Of a stretch of DNA of 51,802 bases, positions 1 to 7,847 are shown in pieces; within the stretch, counting starts at the first letter, position 1; each line of letters starts with the position of its first letter. This DNA is from an uncultured Methylococcales bacterium. Its GTDB lineage: Bacteria > Pseudomonadota > Gammaproteobacteria > Methylococcales > Methylomonadaceae. The notes under the pieces were generated by a model, which was given only the letters and a program-made list of their open reading frames with translations, was not told the DNA's origin and ran no database searches. The position numbers were made by a program, and so were the translations under genes. The stretch lies in the NCBI GenBank assembly GCA_903902705.1, contig CAIUVX010000075.1, positions 1 to 51,802 of the forward strand. The letters run 5' to 3'.

Positions 1-130
1 GCTTACTTGCGTTGGATGAACACCATGCTCTTGATGCTCTCTCATTGATCGTCTTGATGCCCTTGACCGCCGTTAAGGCAACTTTTGCCTTTTCTGCACT
101 GGTAAAAATCTTACGTTTAATCTCGCTCAT
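1..130 (-). pseudogene. IS3-type transposase OrfA, N-terminal fragment with frameshift
   Basis: Reading the minus strand from the ATG at 130, the product begins MSEIKRKIFTSAEKAKVAL and continues through KGIKTINE, the usual start of the small helix-turn-helix OrfA of IS3-family elements. After about 35 codons the frame is lost at an extra A. In the next frame the expected ASEHGVHPTQVS appears, a standard OrfA continuation. The gene also runs off the window edge. Upstream, near 173-195, the sequence TGTCCTGATTTCGGGGTCTA could be part of the element's terminal inverted repeat, but the other end is not in view. The fragment is seen directly; the IS3 assignment rests on family recognition. Confidence 0.7.
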
Positions 131-343
131 TGTTAAACCCTTTTTTATGACAAGCTATAGCTTAAACTATTGTCCTGATTTCGGGGTCTACTATAAACTG
201 ATTGCTTTATAAGGTCGCAATAAGTCTAATGGTCTCATGGTATATGTCTTCAGTAAACTAGCTGCGGCTCTGTTCTTTTGGAACTATTTGCGTGTTTAGC
301 TCTTAATTAGCATTAAATTCTACTCACCGCTTTTATCTGTTAT

Positions 344-378
344 GGGTGATGCACATAATAAAACTGTGCTTATCACCC
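344..378. terminator. stem-loop downstream of nudE
   Basis: GGGTGATGCACA (344-355) can pair with TGTGC (365-369) and ATCACCC (372-378), forming a two-part stem about 47 bp after the nudE stop codon. No clear U-tract follows in the nudE direction, so a terminator role is only plausible. The rest of the 131-424 gap holds the possible IS terminus and nothing else I can identify. Confidence 0.4.
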
Positions 379-424
379 CTCAGTCAATTTTACCCCTACT
401 ATTGTGCTTATTCTGTTAGATTAT

Positions 425-973
425 CTACAGGTTTTTCAAATACTCCACCGTCATAAACAACGCCGCAATTGACCGCGCTTCGGTGCATTCACCTGTCATT
501 AATAGCTCGTTAATTGCGTTCAATTTCCACGGAATTACTTCCAGTTCTTCTGGCTCATCACCGACTAATTTTTCAGGGTATAAATCTTGAGCGACAATAA
601 TTTCTGTGCAATGTTCGAGATAAGACGGTGCAATAGAAAACGTGCTTAAATGATGTAAGTGTCTCGCACCATAACCGACTTCTTCTTTTAATTCTCGATT
701 AGCGGCTTCCAAAAACGATTCACCTGCATCGGTTTTACCTTTAGGTAAACCCAATTCGTAACGGTGAACACCTGCGGAATACTCCCTGATGAGCAACACG
801 GTTTCATCATCCAATAGTGGCACGATCAGTACCGCACCACCAGCCCCACTGCGTGCTAAACGTTCGTAATTACGCCGCACACCGTTGCTAAATTGGATGT
901 CCATCGATTCAATGCGAAATAATCGGCTGGTGGCAATAGTTTTCTTGTTGAGAATAGTTGGTTTGTTAGACAT
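425..973 (-). CDS. nudE: ADP compounds hydrolase NudE
   Basis: The 182-residue product is a Nudix hydrolase. It opens with KPTILNKKTIATSRLFRIES, closely resembling E. coli NudE, and carries a full Nudix box (G-x5-E-x7-RELKEEVGY) near residues 79-101, followed by VAQDLYPEKL, which is also typical of NudE. Enzymes of this family cleave ADP-ribose, AP3A, AP2A and NADH in the cytoplasm into AMP-containing products. The length matches the family. It is divergent from yrfG, with the two starts 48 bp apart, so they probably share a promoter region. nudE and yrfG also lie close together in E. coli, which supports both calls. Confidence 0.93.
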   Translation of the reverse strand: MSNKPTILNKKTIATSRLFRIESMDIQFSNGVRRNYERLARSGAGGAVLIVPLLDDETVLLIREYSAGVHRYELGLPKGKTDAGESFLEAANRELKEEVGYGARHLHHLSTFSIAPSYLEHCTEIIVAQDLYPEKLVGDEPEELEVIPWKLNAINELLMTGECTEARSIAALFMTVEYLKNL

Positions 974-1020
974 TGTGCTATGTTAATAAGACATTTTTGC
1001 TAACTATAACCCACTTACTT

Positions 1021-1677
1021 ATGATTGACTGGAAATTTTGTGATACTGTTTTATTGGATATGGACGGCACATTATTGGATTTGAATTTTGATAATCATTT
1101 TTGGAAAGAATTTGTGCCGCTTAAATTTGCCCAGCAACAAGGTTTATCCATTGCAGAGGCAAAACAGCAACTAGAACCGCGTTTTAAAAGCATGGAAGGT
1201 AAGCTGGAATGGTATTGTCTGGATTATTGGACGAAGGCGTTGCAGTTGGATATTGTCGGTTTAAAAGCAGAGATTTCGGAATTAATTGCCGTGTTGCCTC
1301 ATGTGATGGAGTTTTTAACTAAACTCCAGCAATCGCCGAAAAAAGTGTTGTTAGTCACTAACGCACACCGCGACAGTCTGAGTTTAAAAATGGAAAAAAC
1401 CTGTTTGCAACCTTTTTTTGACGACATTATTAGTTCGCATGATTTGGGTTTTGCCAAAGAACACCCTGAATTTTGGCAGTTATTACACCAACAACACCGC
1501 TTTGATAGAGCCGCCACCTTGTTGGTGGATGATTCACTAGCAGTATTAAATGCCGCCCGTGCGTTTGGCATTGCTCAGATAGTGGCGGTCAGTAAGCCAG
1601 ACACCCAACAAGCCAAACGTAACATTAGCGATTATCTGGCTATTGAGGATTTTCGGGAGTTGATGGTTGGTTTGTAA
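1021..1677 (+). CDS. yrfG: GMP/IMP nucleotidase YrfG (HAD superfamily)
   Basis: The 218-residue HAD-superfamily phosphatase has motif I VLLDMDGTLLDL (catalytic Asp pair), motif II LLVTNAH and motif IV LLVDDSLAVL. The stretches WYCLDYW and the N-terminal region match E. coli YrfG, a nucleotidase for GMP and IMP. I chose the ATG at 1021 because the homology starts there; a TTG in frame at 973 would add 16 residues that do not look like the family and would overlap the nudE start. It probably works in the cytoplasm in purine nucleotide turnover. Confidence 0.9.
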   Translation: MIDWKFCDTVLLDMDGTLLDLNFDNHFWKEFVPLKFAQQQGLSIAEAKQQLEPRFKSMEGKLEWYCLDYWTKALQLDIVGLKAEISELIAVLPHVMEFLTKLQQSPKKVLLVTNAHRDSLSLKMEKTCLQPFFDDIISSHDLGFAKEHPEFWQLLHQQHRFDRAATLLVDDSLAVLNAARAFGIAQIVAVSKPDTQQAKRNISDYLAIEDFRELMVGL

Positions 1678-1844
1678 ATTGGTTGAAACACGAACCCCAA
1701 CAAACACACTGGATAGTGTTGAGTTTCGTTCCTCTACTCCATACGCATCAACTTAAGAAAACTCATAACGGTAGTGGGTGAAACCTGTTAATTCGATTTA
1801 TAATTAGTCAAATAACATTGCAATCGATATGAGACTCTTCGCCT

Positions 1845-1990
1845 ATGACCTGCTATCAAGAAATCACCTGCCCCAAGTGTGGCGACAATCAACACTGAAG
1901 GCAGGACGAAACGCAAGCGGCATCCAGAGATACCGCTGCCAAAATCCGAATTGTCTGACCAAGACCTTCATGATGACGACTCGTTATTGA
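1845..1990 (+). pseudogene. IS1-like transposase zinc-ribbon fragment (InsA type), frameshifted
   Basis: The ATG at 1845 starts MTCYQEITCPKCGDNQ, then a frame change leads into KAGRNASGIQRYRCQNPNC and a stop at 1990. A CPKCG zinc knuckle followed by a QRYRC segment is typical of the N-terminal InsA part of IS1-family transposases. The remainder of the transposase is absent, so this is a dead relic. It sits in the 600-bp gap 1678-2275, whose other contents are the split palindromic repeat at 2001-2218; I see no gene in 1678-1844. Confidence 0.65.
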
Positions 1991-2000
1991 CGACTGGCTA

Positions 2001-2218
2001 GGCTTAACCGTTCTCCCTGAGTTTGTCGAAAGGTGGAGGGTTAAGCCGTTCATGGTTCGACAAGCTCTCAAGAAAAAGATTTTTGTATTTAAAAATCAAT
2101 AGGTTATGATAATTTAAAAATGCAAAAATTACGTCAAACAGCGGCTGTTTCTTGGTCGCAAAGCGAGGCTTACTTTGCTCACCACGAACGGTATCATTTT
2201 ATTGTGCGTTGGCTCTAA
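2001..2218. repeat. split, degenerate copy of the dispersed palindromic element
   Basis: The left part (2001-2069) has AACCGTT, a diverged CTGAGtTTGTCGAA arm and the TTCGACAAGCTC arm. The right part (2177-2218) has CTCACCACGAACGGTATC and the ATTTTATTGTGCGTT tail found in the other copies. About 110 bp of AT-rich sequence separates them. It looks like a copy broken by an insertion, or two half copies. Confidence 0.6.
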
Positions 2219-2275
2219 CGCTGGATTCAGTAACGCTTTACAATCAGTCACATCAAAAACTAAGCAAGGGACATT

Positions 2276-4288
2276 ATGAAGCAAAAAATACTAGCGTTAC
2301 TAAACGAACTAAACAACGGACTGGTTGAGCGTGAACAAACCCTCAAAACCGCATTGTTGACAGTATTAGCAGGGGAAAATCTGGTATTGATTGGCCCACC
2401 TGGTACAGGTAAAAGCATGATTGCACGGCGGATTGCTGACGGTTTGACACACAGCAATGACAAAGACACCGATTATTTTGAATACCTGCTGACCAAATTT
2501 TCCACGCCTGAAGAAATTTTTGGTCCCTTATCCATTAGCGAACTGAAAAAAGACAATTTCAAACGCAACACCACAGGCTATTTGCCCAGCGTAAAAATCG
2601 CGTTTCTGGATGAAATATTCAAAGCCAGTTCGTCTATTCTGAACGCTTTGCTGACTATTTTAAACGAGCGTCTGTATCACAACGGGGCAACCGCGCAAAA
2701 AGTGCCATTACAAGCCCTGATTGCCGCGTCCAATGAACTGCCCACCGATCAGGAAGAACTCAATGCCCTGTATGACCGCTTTTTAGTGCGCAGTTTTGTC
2801 GATTATGTTCGTGAAGAAAATCTGTTGCGTTTATTTGAACACACCGAAGAGCCAAACGTACAAACGCCCATCACTGCCGATGACTTAGCCCGTATTAAAA
2901 ACGCAGTGCAGGGCGTGACCATTCCGCCAGAGATTGCCGAGGCGATTCAAACGATATGGATTGCCCATAAAGACACTTTCAAAGAAGACCGCCACGAGTA
3001 TTTATCTGACCGCCGTTTAAAAAAAGTGCTGCATTTGTTGCGCGTGTCTGCCGTGACCAATGGGCGCAATGAACTGGATTTATCGGATGTGTTATTGCTG
3101 AAAGATTGCTTGTGGAATCATCAGGAAAACGCGCTGAAAGTGCGTGAGTTGATTTTAAAAACTTTGCAGCGTTATAGCCGTCAAGTCCTTCATTCGCGAG
3201 CAAGGCTCGCTCCTACTGATGTAGGAGCGGCTCTTAGCCGCCGCGAAACCAAAAAAACAGGGCAGTTGAATGCCAAAGAAAGAGGTTATAAAGGGCTAGG
3301 CACAGCAGAAGACCCGATTTTGATTGAAAACGTGCAGGATTTAATGGGCTTGGATGGTATTGGGCAAAAAAGCTATACCTTTTTACAAACCGCCGATATT
3401 GACTGCACAGCTATCACTACTTGGCAAGACATCAACCTGCGAGGGCATTATGATGGGGGTGGGTATTGTGTTCAGAGTAACAAAGGCAATAATATACTTT
3501 TTCAAAGCGTTCAAGCACAATCCAGTGTTAGAAACCTTGAACTAAACAATTTGCATTTTGCTAGAAACGTGGAGAGTAGCCATATTGAGGCGTGTGAGAC
3601 TAATTGGGTTTTAATTGTAAATGCAACGGAATCAACTATTATTGCTTGCCAATCGGGTGGCTCTTTGATTGAAGGCACTGCAACGAATTGCACTATAACA
3701 GCTTGCCAATCGGGTGGTTTTTTGATTCTTAGAACGGCAACTAATAGCACGATTACCGATTGCTTAGTGACAATGAACATATCTCAATCTCCTCAATACC
3801 AAGGCGGTGTTGCCAATACACTGAAAAATAGCACCGTTGAGCAGTGTTTGGTAACAGGGAAAATCAATCCAGGTTCCAGTAATCTTTATTTTTCGGGGAT
3901 TACGGATATTTCTGATGCCAGTGCCATTCGCCAGTGCGCTATCGGCAGAGTTGAATTTACAACCACACGCTGGGGTGGGCGCATCACTCGCGCCATTCCA
4001 ATCAACTCAACGCTGGAAAATAACATTTCCATTGATAGCAATGGACAATATAACAGCGTACCAGACGGCAAAAGCATTTCACCAGCATTATTTAATCAGC
4101 GATATTTTGAACATACCCTAGGCTGGGATTTTCATTCGGTGTGGCAATGGGATGACCAAAAAGATCACCCCGTATTGCGTTCAGTGGGCGCGAATGCAAA
4201 AACAGCATCACCCGCAAAACCCACCGCCCCACAAGCCGATACGGTAGATTTACTCACCCAACAAATCCAAGCCAACATTTGGCTGTGA
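2276..4288 (+). CDS. RavA/MoxR-type AAA+ ATPase fused to a beta-helix-like domain
   Basis: The N-terminal part (about residues 1-303) is a MoxR-family AAA+ ATPase close to RavA: Walker A GPPGTGKS (40-47), Walker B FLDEIF (110-115), sensor 1 ASNELP and arginine-finger region YDRFL (166-170). Family members act as chaperone-like motors with a vWA partner, and one lies downstream at 4994. Residues about 306-325 are encoded by a REP palindrome. Residues about 340-620 are not the usual RavA tail: they contain short repeats such as STIIACQSGGSLI and TATNSTITDC, resembling GLUG or right-handed beta-helix repeats. At 670 residues it is longer than E. coli RavA (about 500). A RAYT gene separates it from its probable partner. 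The ATPase call is firm; the tail's role is unknown. Confidence 0.85.
   Translation: MKQKILALLNELNNGLVEREQTLKTALLTVLAGENLVLIGPPGTGKSMIARRIADGLTHSNDKDTDYFEYLLTKFSTPEEIFGPLSISELKKDNFKRNTTGYLPSVKIAFLDEIFKASSSILNALLTILNERLYHNGATAQKVPLQALIAASNELPTDQEELNALYDRFLVRSFVDYVREENLLRLFEHTEEPNVQTPITADDLARIKNAVQGVTIPPEIAEAIQTIWIAHKDTFKEDRHEYLSDRRLKKVLHLLRVSAVTNGRNELDLSDVLLLKDCLWNHQENALKVRELILKTLQRYSRQVLHSRARLAPTDVGAALSRRETKKTGQLNAKERGYKGLGTAEDPILIENVQDLMGLDGIGQKSYTFLQTADIDCTAITTWQDINLRGHYDGGGYCVQSNKGNNILFQSVQAQSSVRNLELNNLHFARNVESSHIEACETNWVLIVNATESTIIACQSGGSLIEGTATNCTITACQSGGFLILRTATNSTITDCLVTMNISQSPQYQGGVANTLKNSTVEQCLVTGKINPGSSNLYFSGITDISDASAIRQCAIGRVEFTTTRWGGRITRAIPINSTLENNISIDSNGQYNSVPDGKSISPALFNQRYFEHTLGWDFHSVWQWDDQKDHPVLRSVGANAKTASPAKPTAPQADTVDLLTQQIQANIWL
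3193..3248. repeat. REP palindrome inside the ATPase coding region
   Basis: TTCGCGAGCAAGGCTCGCTC followed by CTAC, then tgat, then GTAGGAGCGGCTCTTAGCCG and ccGCGAAA, form a REP/BIME-like pair of hairpins. Related sequences occur at 4304-4413 and 4931-4963 around the RAYT gene. Compared with the 4385-4413 copy (GCCGCGAAA) this one has three extra bases, so the reading frame through it stays open. It lies between the AAA+ part and the beta-helix-like part. Confidence 0.85.
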
Positions 4289-4303
4289 TATAAGCTCTGT
4301 ATC

Positions 4304-4413
4304 GCGTTTTATCGCGAGCAAGGCTCGCTCCTACCGTGGATTTGATTGTTAAGTGTAGCTCGCTCCTACGGTGTTAGGGTAACAGCGTAGGAGCGGCTCT
4401 TAGCCGCGAAACC
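4304..4413. repeat. REP cluster upstream of the RAYT gene
   Basis: Three REP-type segments lie between the ATPase stop and the RAYT start: GCGTTTTATCGCGAGCAAGG with its GCTCGCTCCTAC arm (4304-4334), a partial GTAGCTCGCTCCTAC (about 4355-4369) and GCGTAGGAGCGGCTCTTAGC with CGCGAAACC (4385-4413). They match the copy inside the ATPase gene and the one after the RAYT, so they are probably its cognate repeats. Confidence 0.85.
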
Positions 4414-4452
4414 ACACGAAAAAAACGTAAAACACACACAACAAAAACCATC

Positions 4453-4923
4453 ATGAACACTGTAAAACCAAAATCAGGTCATCAATCATTACGCAAGGCG
4501 CGGGTTTCTTTACCGAATCATGCGTATTTAATTACAACCACCACGATAAACCACGAACCCTTTTTTAATGATTTTCATGCGGCGTGCGCGGCGGCTAAAT
4601 GTTTTGAAACATCCGAAATTTTGGGCGATGCCAAGCTGTTAGCTTGGGTATTGATGCCAGACCATGTGCATTGGTTAATTCAGTTAGGACAGCATGACGA
4701 TTTAAGTATAGTGGTGAATCGCTTAAAATCATTTAGTGCAAGAATAACAAACCGTGTGTTAAATCGAAAAGGCAAACTTTGGGCGGCGGCTTATTATGAT
4801 CACGCATTACGCGCCGAAGAAGATTTAAAAACGGTTGCCCGTTACATAGTGGCAAATCCATTACGCGCTAATTTAGTAAAACATATAGCTGATTATCCAT
4901 TTTGGAATGCTGTTTGGTTGTAA
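4453..4923 (+). CDS. REP-associated tyrosine transposase (RAYT)
   Basis: The 156-residue protein belongs to the IS200-like/TnpA_REP family. It has the HUH-type histidine pair in LMPDHVHWLI (HVH at 71-73), the conserved RLKSFSARITN helix, a YYDHALR segment (114-120, likely containing the nucleophilic Tyr) and RYIVANPLRANLV near the end. RAYTs bind and process single-stranded REP hairpins and are thought to spread them. REP sequences lie directly on both sides (4304-4413 and 4931-4963), and another is embedded in the upstream gene. The gene sits between two genes that are normally partners, so it has probably inserted into an older operon. It appears intact. Confidence 0.92.
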   Translation: MNTVKPKSGHQSLRKARVSLPNHAYLITTTTINHEPFFNDFHAACAAAKCFETSEILGDAKLLAWVLMPDHVHWLIQLGQHDDLSIVVNRLKSFSARITNRVLNRKGKLWAAAYYDHALRAEEDLKTVARYIVANPLRANLVKHIADYPFWNAVWL

Positions 4924-4930
4924 ACATTAA

Positions 4931-4963
4931 GCGTTTTATCGCGAGCATGGCTCGCTCCTACGA
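4931..4963. repeat. REP copy downstream of the RAYT gene
   Basis: GCGTTTTATCGCGAGCATGG followed by CTCGCTCCTACGAG is a direct repeat of 4304-4334 with one change in the loop. The two copies bracket the RAYT gene like the ends of a small mobile unit. Confidence 0.85.
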
Positions 4964-4993
4964 GATATGTCATAAGCTATCAGGAGAAAATCT

Positions 4994-6634
4994 ATGTTTT
5001 CCACACTATTCAATGTCGTAAAATCTGGAGCAAATCTACTGCAAGCGGCTATCCCGATGGGTATCAAGTCGCTCAAGTATTTTATTGATAGCACCTTTCG
5101 AGACAAAGTTACGCCTGTTGCGGGTAGTGTGCTGTATTGCGATTTGTGGCTGGCGGTGGAACATTCGGGCATTTATGTCGGTGATGGCAACATTTCAAAT
5201 ATTGTGGTGGATGGTTTGGCAGAAAGTGAAGTAAAAATTTCTAGCCCACGCCGTTTTACTTCCAAAAGTATCTTGGGACGTAAAATTTATGTGTCTTGCG
5301 ATAAATATGGCGTAGTAGGTGATGATGCTGTCAGACACGGCGCGAATGCACACGTTGGCGAACGGGCGTTTTATGGATTGATAATTAAAAATTGTCACCA
5401 TTTTTCTACCAAGTGCGTGAATTATGCGGGGCAGAACGATGAGTCGTTTTTTTCTAAACTGGTTTCGTTTTCAAATATCGGTGAAACATGGGAACCCTCC
5501 ATGCTGGCACTTAAAAACTCTGCGCGGGAACGCTTAGGCGCGACTAAATGGCGGTTGTGGGATTGGGATAATGAGACAGAAGAACCAACGCCTGAACCCG
5601 ATTGGCAAACACATCAAGATTTTTTTGCTAATCAGGTGCTGAATAAAAACAGCATTGCGCAAATTCGCGCAGAACTTGCGGTAACACAAGATTATGAAGC
5701 AGAAATTGCCGATGAAGCTATCCCGCAATCGGTATGCCAGCAATTAGCCAGTTTTCGGCAAAACCTTGCCGATATTTCGCAAAAATATGAACAGGTCAAA
5801 GAGTTTTTAGCGTTAAATCCCGATGCCCGTTTTTCTTATGCCGATTTAAAAGCCTGTAACGAAGATTTTTCAGCTTTGGCAAAAATTTTGCAAAATAACC
5901 AGACGATTAAAGAACTCGCTAAAAAAATGGGGCGCGATTACATTTCAGAACAAAAAAAGAAGCAAATCAAAATCCCCGAAGCCAGTAAAAGTGAAGTGTA
6001 CGGCACACATCGCAGTGATGATGTGATGCGCTTGCTACCCAGTGAATTATTGAATCTGGAAGATGACACGCTGGAAACTTTGTTTTATGCCCGATTATTG
6101 GAAAAAAACCTGCTGACTTATGAACTGCAAGGCGTGACGTTTAAAAACGGTGAAGCAACAGAAGTGACTAAAAAACGCACAGGGCCAGTGGTCGCGTGTC
6201 TGGATACATCAGGAAGCATGGCAGGTGCGCCGATGTTAAAAGCCAAAGCTCTGTTACTTGCCATTGCCAATATTTTGAAACAGGAAGACCGTTCATTGCA
6301 CGTTTTATTGTTTGGCGCGTCTGGCGAAATTCGTGAATTTGCTATGGATAAAGAAAATAACGCGGCAGGATTACTGGCATTTTTGCAACTAGGTTTTGGG
6401 GGCGGTACGGATTTTGAATCACCTCTGAAACGCGCATTTGAAATTATTGCCTTACAAAAAGACTATAAAAAAGCCGATGTGTTGATGATCTCAGACGGCG
6501 ATTGTCAGTTGTCGCCTGAGTTTACCCAAACCGTCACAGCACAGAAACATCGGCTGGATTGCATGGTGTATTCCGTGCTTTGCAACGGAGCAAGAGTTGA
6601 AGAATCGTTTAGTGATGAAGTGGTTGTTGTTTAA
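4994..6634 (+). CDS. ViaA-like vWA protein with N-terminal LRAT/NlpC-like domain
   Basis: The C-terminal part (about residues 335-546) is a ViaA-type von Willebrand A domain with the MIDAS motif DTSGS (404-408), the GGGTDF segment and LMISDGDC. The preceding RSDDVMRLLPSELLNL and FYARLLEKNLLTYELQG match the region before the vWA domain in ViaA proteins. The first 150 residues resemble the LRAT-like branch of NlpC/P60 thiol hydrolases: H57 in VEHSGIYVGDG and NCHHF (133-137, Cys134 as candidate nucleophile). Typical ViaA lacks such a domain. A helical, charged stretch (about 205-330) connects the two. The start has a GGAG-type ribosome site (CAGGAGAAAATCT before ATG). It is probably the partner of the ATPase at 2276; substrate and biological role are unknown. 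Confidence 0.82.
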   Translation: MFSTLFNVVKSGANLLQAAIPMGIKSLKYFIDSTFRDKVTPVAGSVLYCDLWLAVEHSGIYVGDGNISNIVVDGLAESEVKISSPRRFTSKSILGRKIYVSCDKYGVVGDDAVRHGANAHVGERAFYGLIIKNCHHFSTKCVNYAGQNDESFFSKLVSFSNIGETWEPSMLALKNSARERLGATKWRLWDWDNETEEPTPEPDWQTHQDFFANQVLNKNSIAQIRAELAVTQDYEAEIADEAIPQSVCQQLASFRQNLADISQKYEQVKEFLALNPDARFSYADLKACNEDFSALAKILQNNQTIKELAKKMGRDYISEQKKKQIKIPEASKSEVYGTHRSDDVMRLLPSELLNLEDDTLETLFYARLLEKNLLTYELQGVTFKNGEATEVTKKRTGPVVACLDTSGSMAGAPMLKAKALLLAIANILKQEDRSLHVLLFGASGEIREFAMDKENNAAGLLAFLQLGFGGGTDFESPLKRAFEIIALQKDYKKADVLMISDGDCQLSPEFTQTVTAQKHRLDCMVYSVLCNGARVEESFSDEVVVV

Positions 6635-6722
6635 CGGATTAAAAAAATTCACGCACTCGACACAGGAAAAAGCAGAGTAGGATGATACTATAAGCGCATT
6701 GTCATTACTGGAGATTACGCTC

Positions 6723-7847
6723 ATGGTTTCTTTAAAATCTGCTTTAACCACCCTGCTATTATTGAATACGGGGTTGGTGTTAGCACAACCTAATAATGTT
6801 CAGGATGTGCTTAAACAACTGTCGTTACCCGCTGGATTTTCTATTTCTATTTATGCCGATAAGCTACCGAATGCGCGTAGCATGGTGTTAGGCGATGATG
6901 GCGTGGTGTTTGTCGGCACGGCAAAAGAAGGCAAAGTGTATGCGGTGGTTGATGCCAATCATGACGGTGTTGCTGATAAATCGTATGTGATTGCCAAGGA
7001 TTTGTATATGCCTAATGGCGTAGCGTATAAAAACGGTGCGCTGTATGTGGCGGCGGTGAATCGACTGTTACGTTTTGATGCCATTACTCAGCATTTGGAT
7101 ACCCCCCCTGCCCCCGTGGTGGTAACGGATAAATTCCCCGATGATAAACACCACGGTTGGAAGTATTTGCGTTTTGGCTCTGATAATAAGCTGTACACCG
7201 CTGTGGGTGCGCCGTGTAATATTTGTGAACCCGATAAGGAGATTTATACTTCGCTGGTACGGTTGAATCCAGACGGTAGCGATATTGAAATTTTGGCGCG
7301 TGGCATCAGAAATACCGTCGGTTTTGATTGGCAACCAGAAACTAATGCTCTGTTTTTCAATGATAATGGACGCGATCATTTAGGTGATGATGAACCTGCC
7401 GATGAATTAAACCACTGGACAGCCAAAGGTGAACATTTTGGTTATCCGTATTGTCATGCGGGCGATACCCTTGATCCTGAATTTGGCAAGAATAAAAAAT
7501 GCGCCGATTTTGTTCCGCCTGTGTGGAAATATAAAGCCCATATCGCACCGTTAGGAATGCGCTTTTATACGGGTAGATTGTTCCCTGCTGAATACAAAAA
7601 TCAATTATTGGTTGCGCAACACGGTTCATGGAATCGTACTGAACCGCAAGGCTATCAGGTTGCTTTAGTGAAATTTAAAGACGGAAAACCTGTGGCTGAA
7701 CAAGGTTTTATCAGTGGTTGGCTAACCGATAAAGGCGAGGTATTGGGGCGACCTGTCGATATTTTAACGTTGCCAAATGGTAGCGTGTTAATCAGTGATG
7801 ATACGCTAGGCGTGATTTATAAAGTCACTTATACCGCTAAACAATGA
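6723..7847 (+). CDS. secreted PQQ-type sugar / L-sorbosone dehydrogenase-like protein
   Basis: The 374-residue product has an N-terminal signal peptide (about residues 1-20, MVSLKSALTTLLLLNTGLVL) and the beta-propeller features of the glucose/sorbosone dehydrogenase family: LPAGFSISIYAD, GTAKEGKVYAV, DLYMPNGVAYKNG, ARGIRNTVGFDWQP, NDNGRDHLGDD, APLGMRFYTG and AQHGSWNR. Members are periplasmic, and some use pyrroloquinoline quinone to oxidise aldoses or sorbosone; the substrate here cannot be told. I chose the ATG at 6723 over the upstream TTG because a GGAG site lies just ahead and the signal peptide begins there. It overlaps nudF by 4 bp (ATGA), so they are co-transcribed. Confidence 0.85.
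   Translation: MVSLKSALTTLLLLNTGLVLAQPNNVQDVLKQLSLPAGFSISIYADKLPNARSMVLGDDGVVFVGTAKEGKVYAVVDANHDGVADKSYVIAKDLYMPNGVAYKNGALYVAAVNRLLRFDAITQHLDTPPAPVVVTDKFPDDKHHGWKYLRFGSDNKLYTAVGAPCNICEPDKEIYTSLVRLNPDGSDIEILARGIRNTVGFDWQPETNALFFNDNGRDHLGDDEPADELNHWTAKGEHFGYPYCHAGDTLDPEFGKNKKCADFVPPVWKYKAHIAPLGMRFYTGRLFPAEYKNQLLVAQHGSWNRTEPQGYQVALVKFKDGKPVAEQGFISGWLTDKGEVLGRPVDILTLPNGSVLISDDTLGVIYKVTYTAKQ

Noticed and set aside
12-212. 66-codon plus-strand frame at the window start
   Set aside because: It overlaps the IS3 OrfA fragment on the other strand, which has recognisable protein sequence; this frame has none.
6699-6722. Earlier TTG start for the sorbosone dehydrogenase-like gene
   Set aside because: It would put extra residues before a typical signal peptide; the GGAG site is placed for the ATG at 6723.
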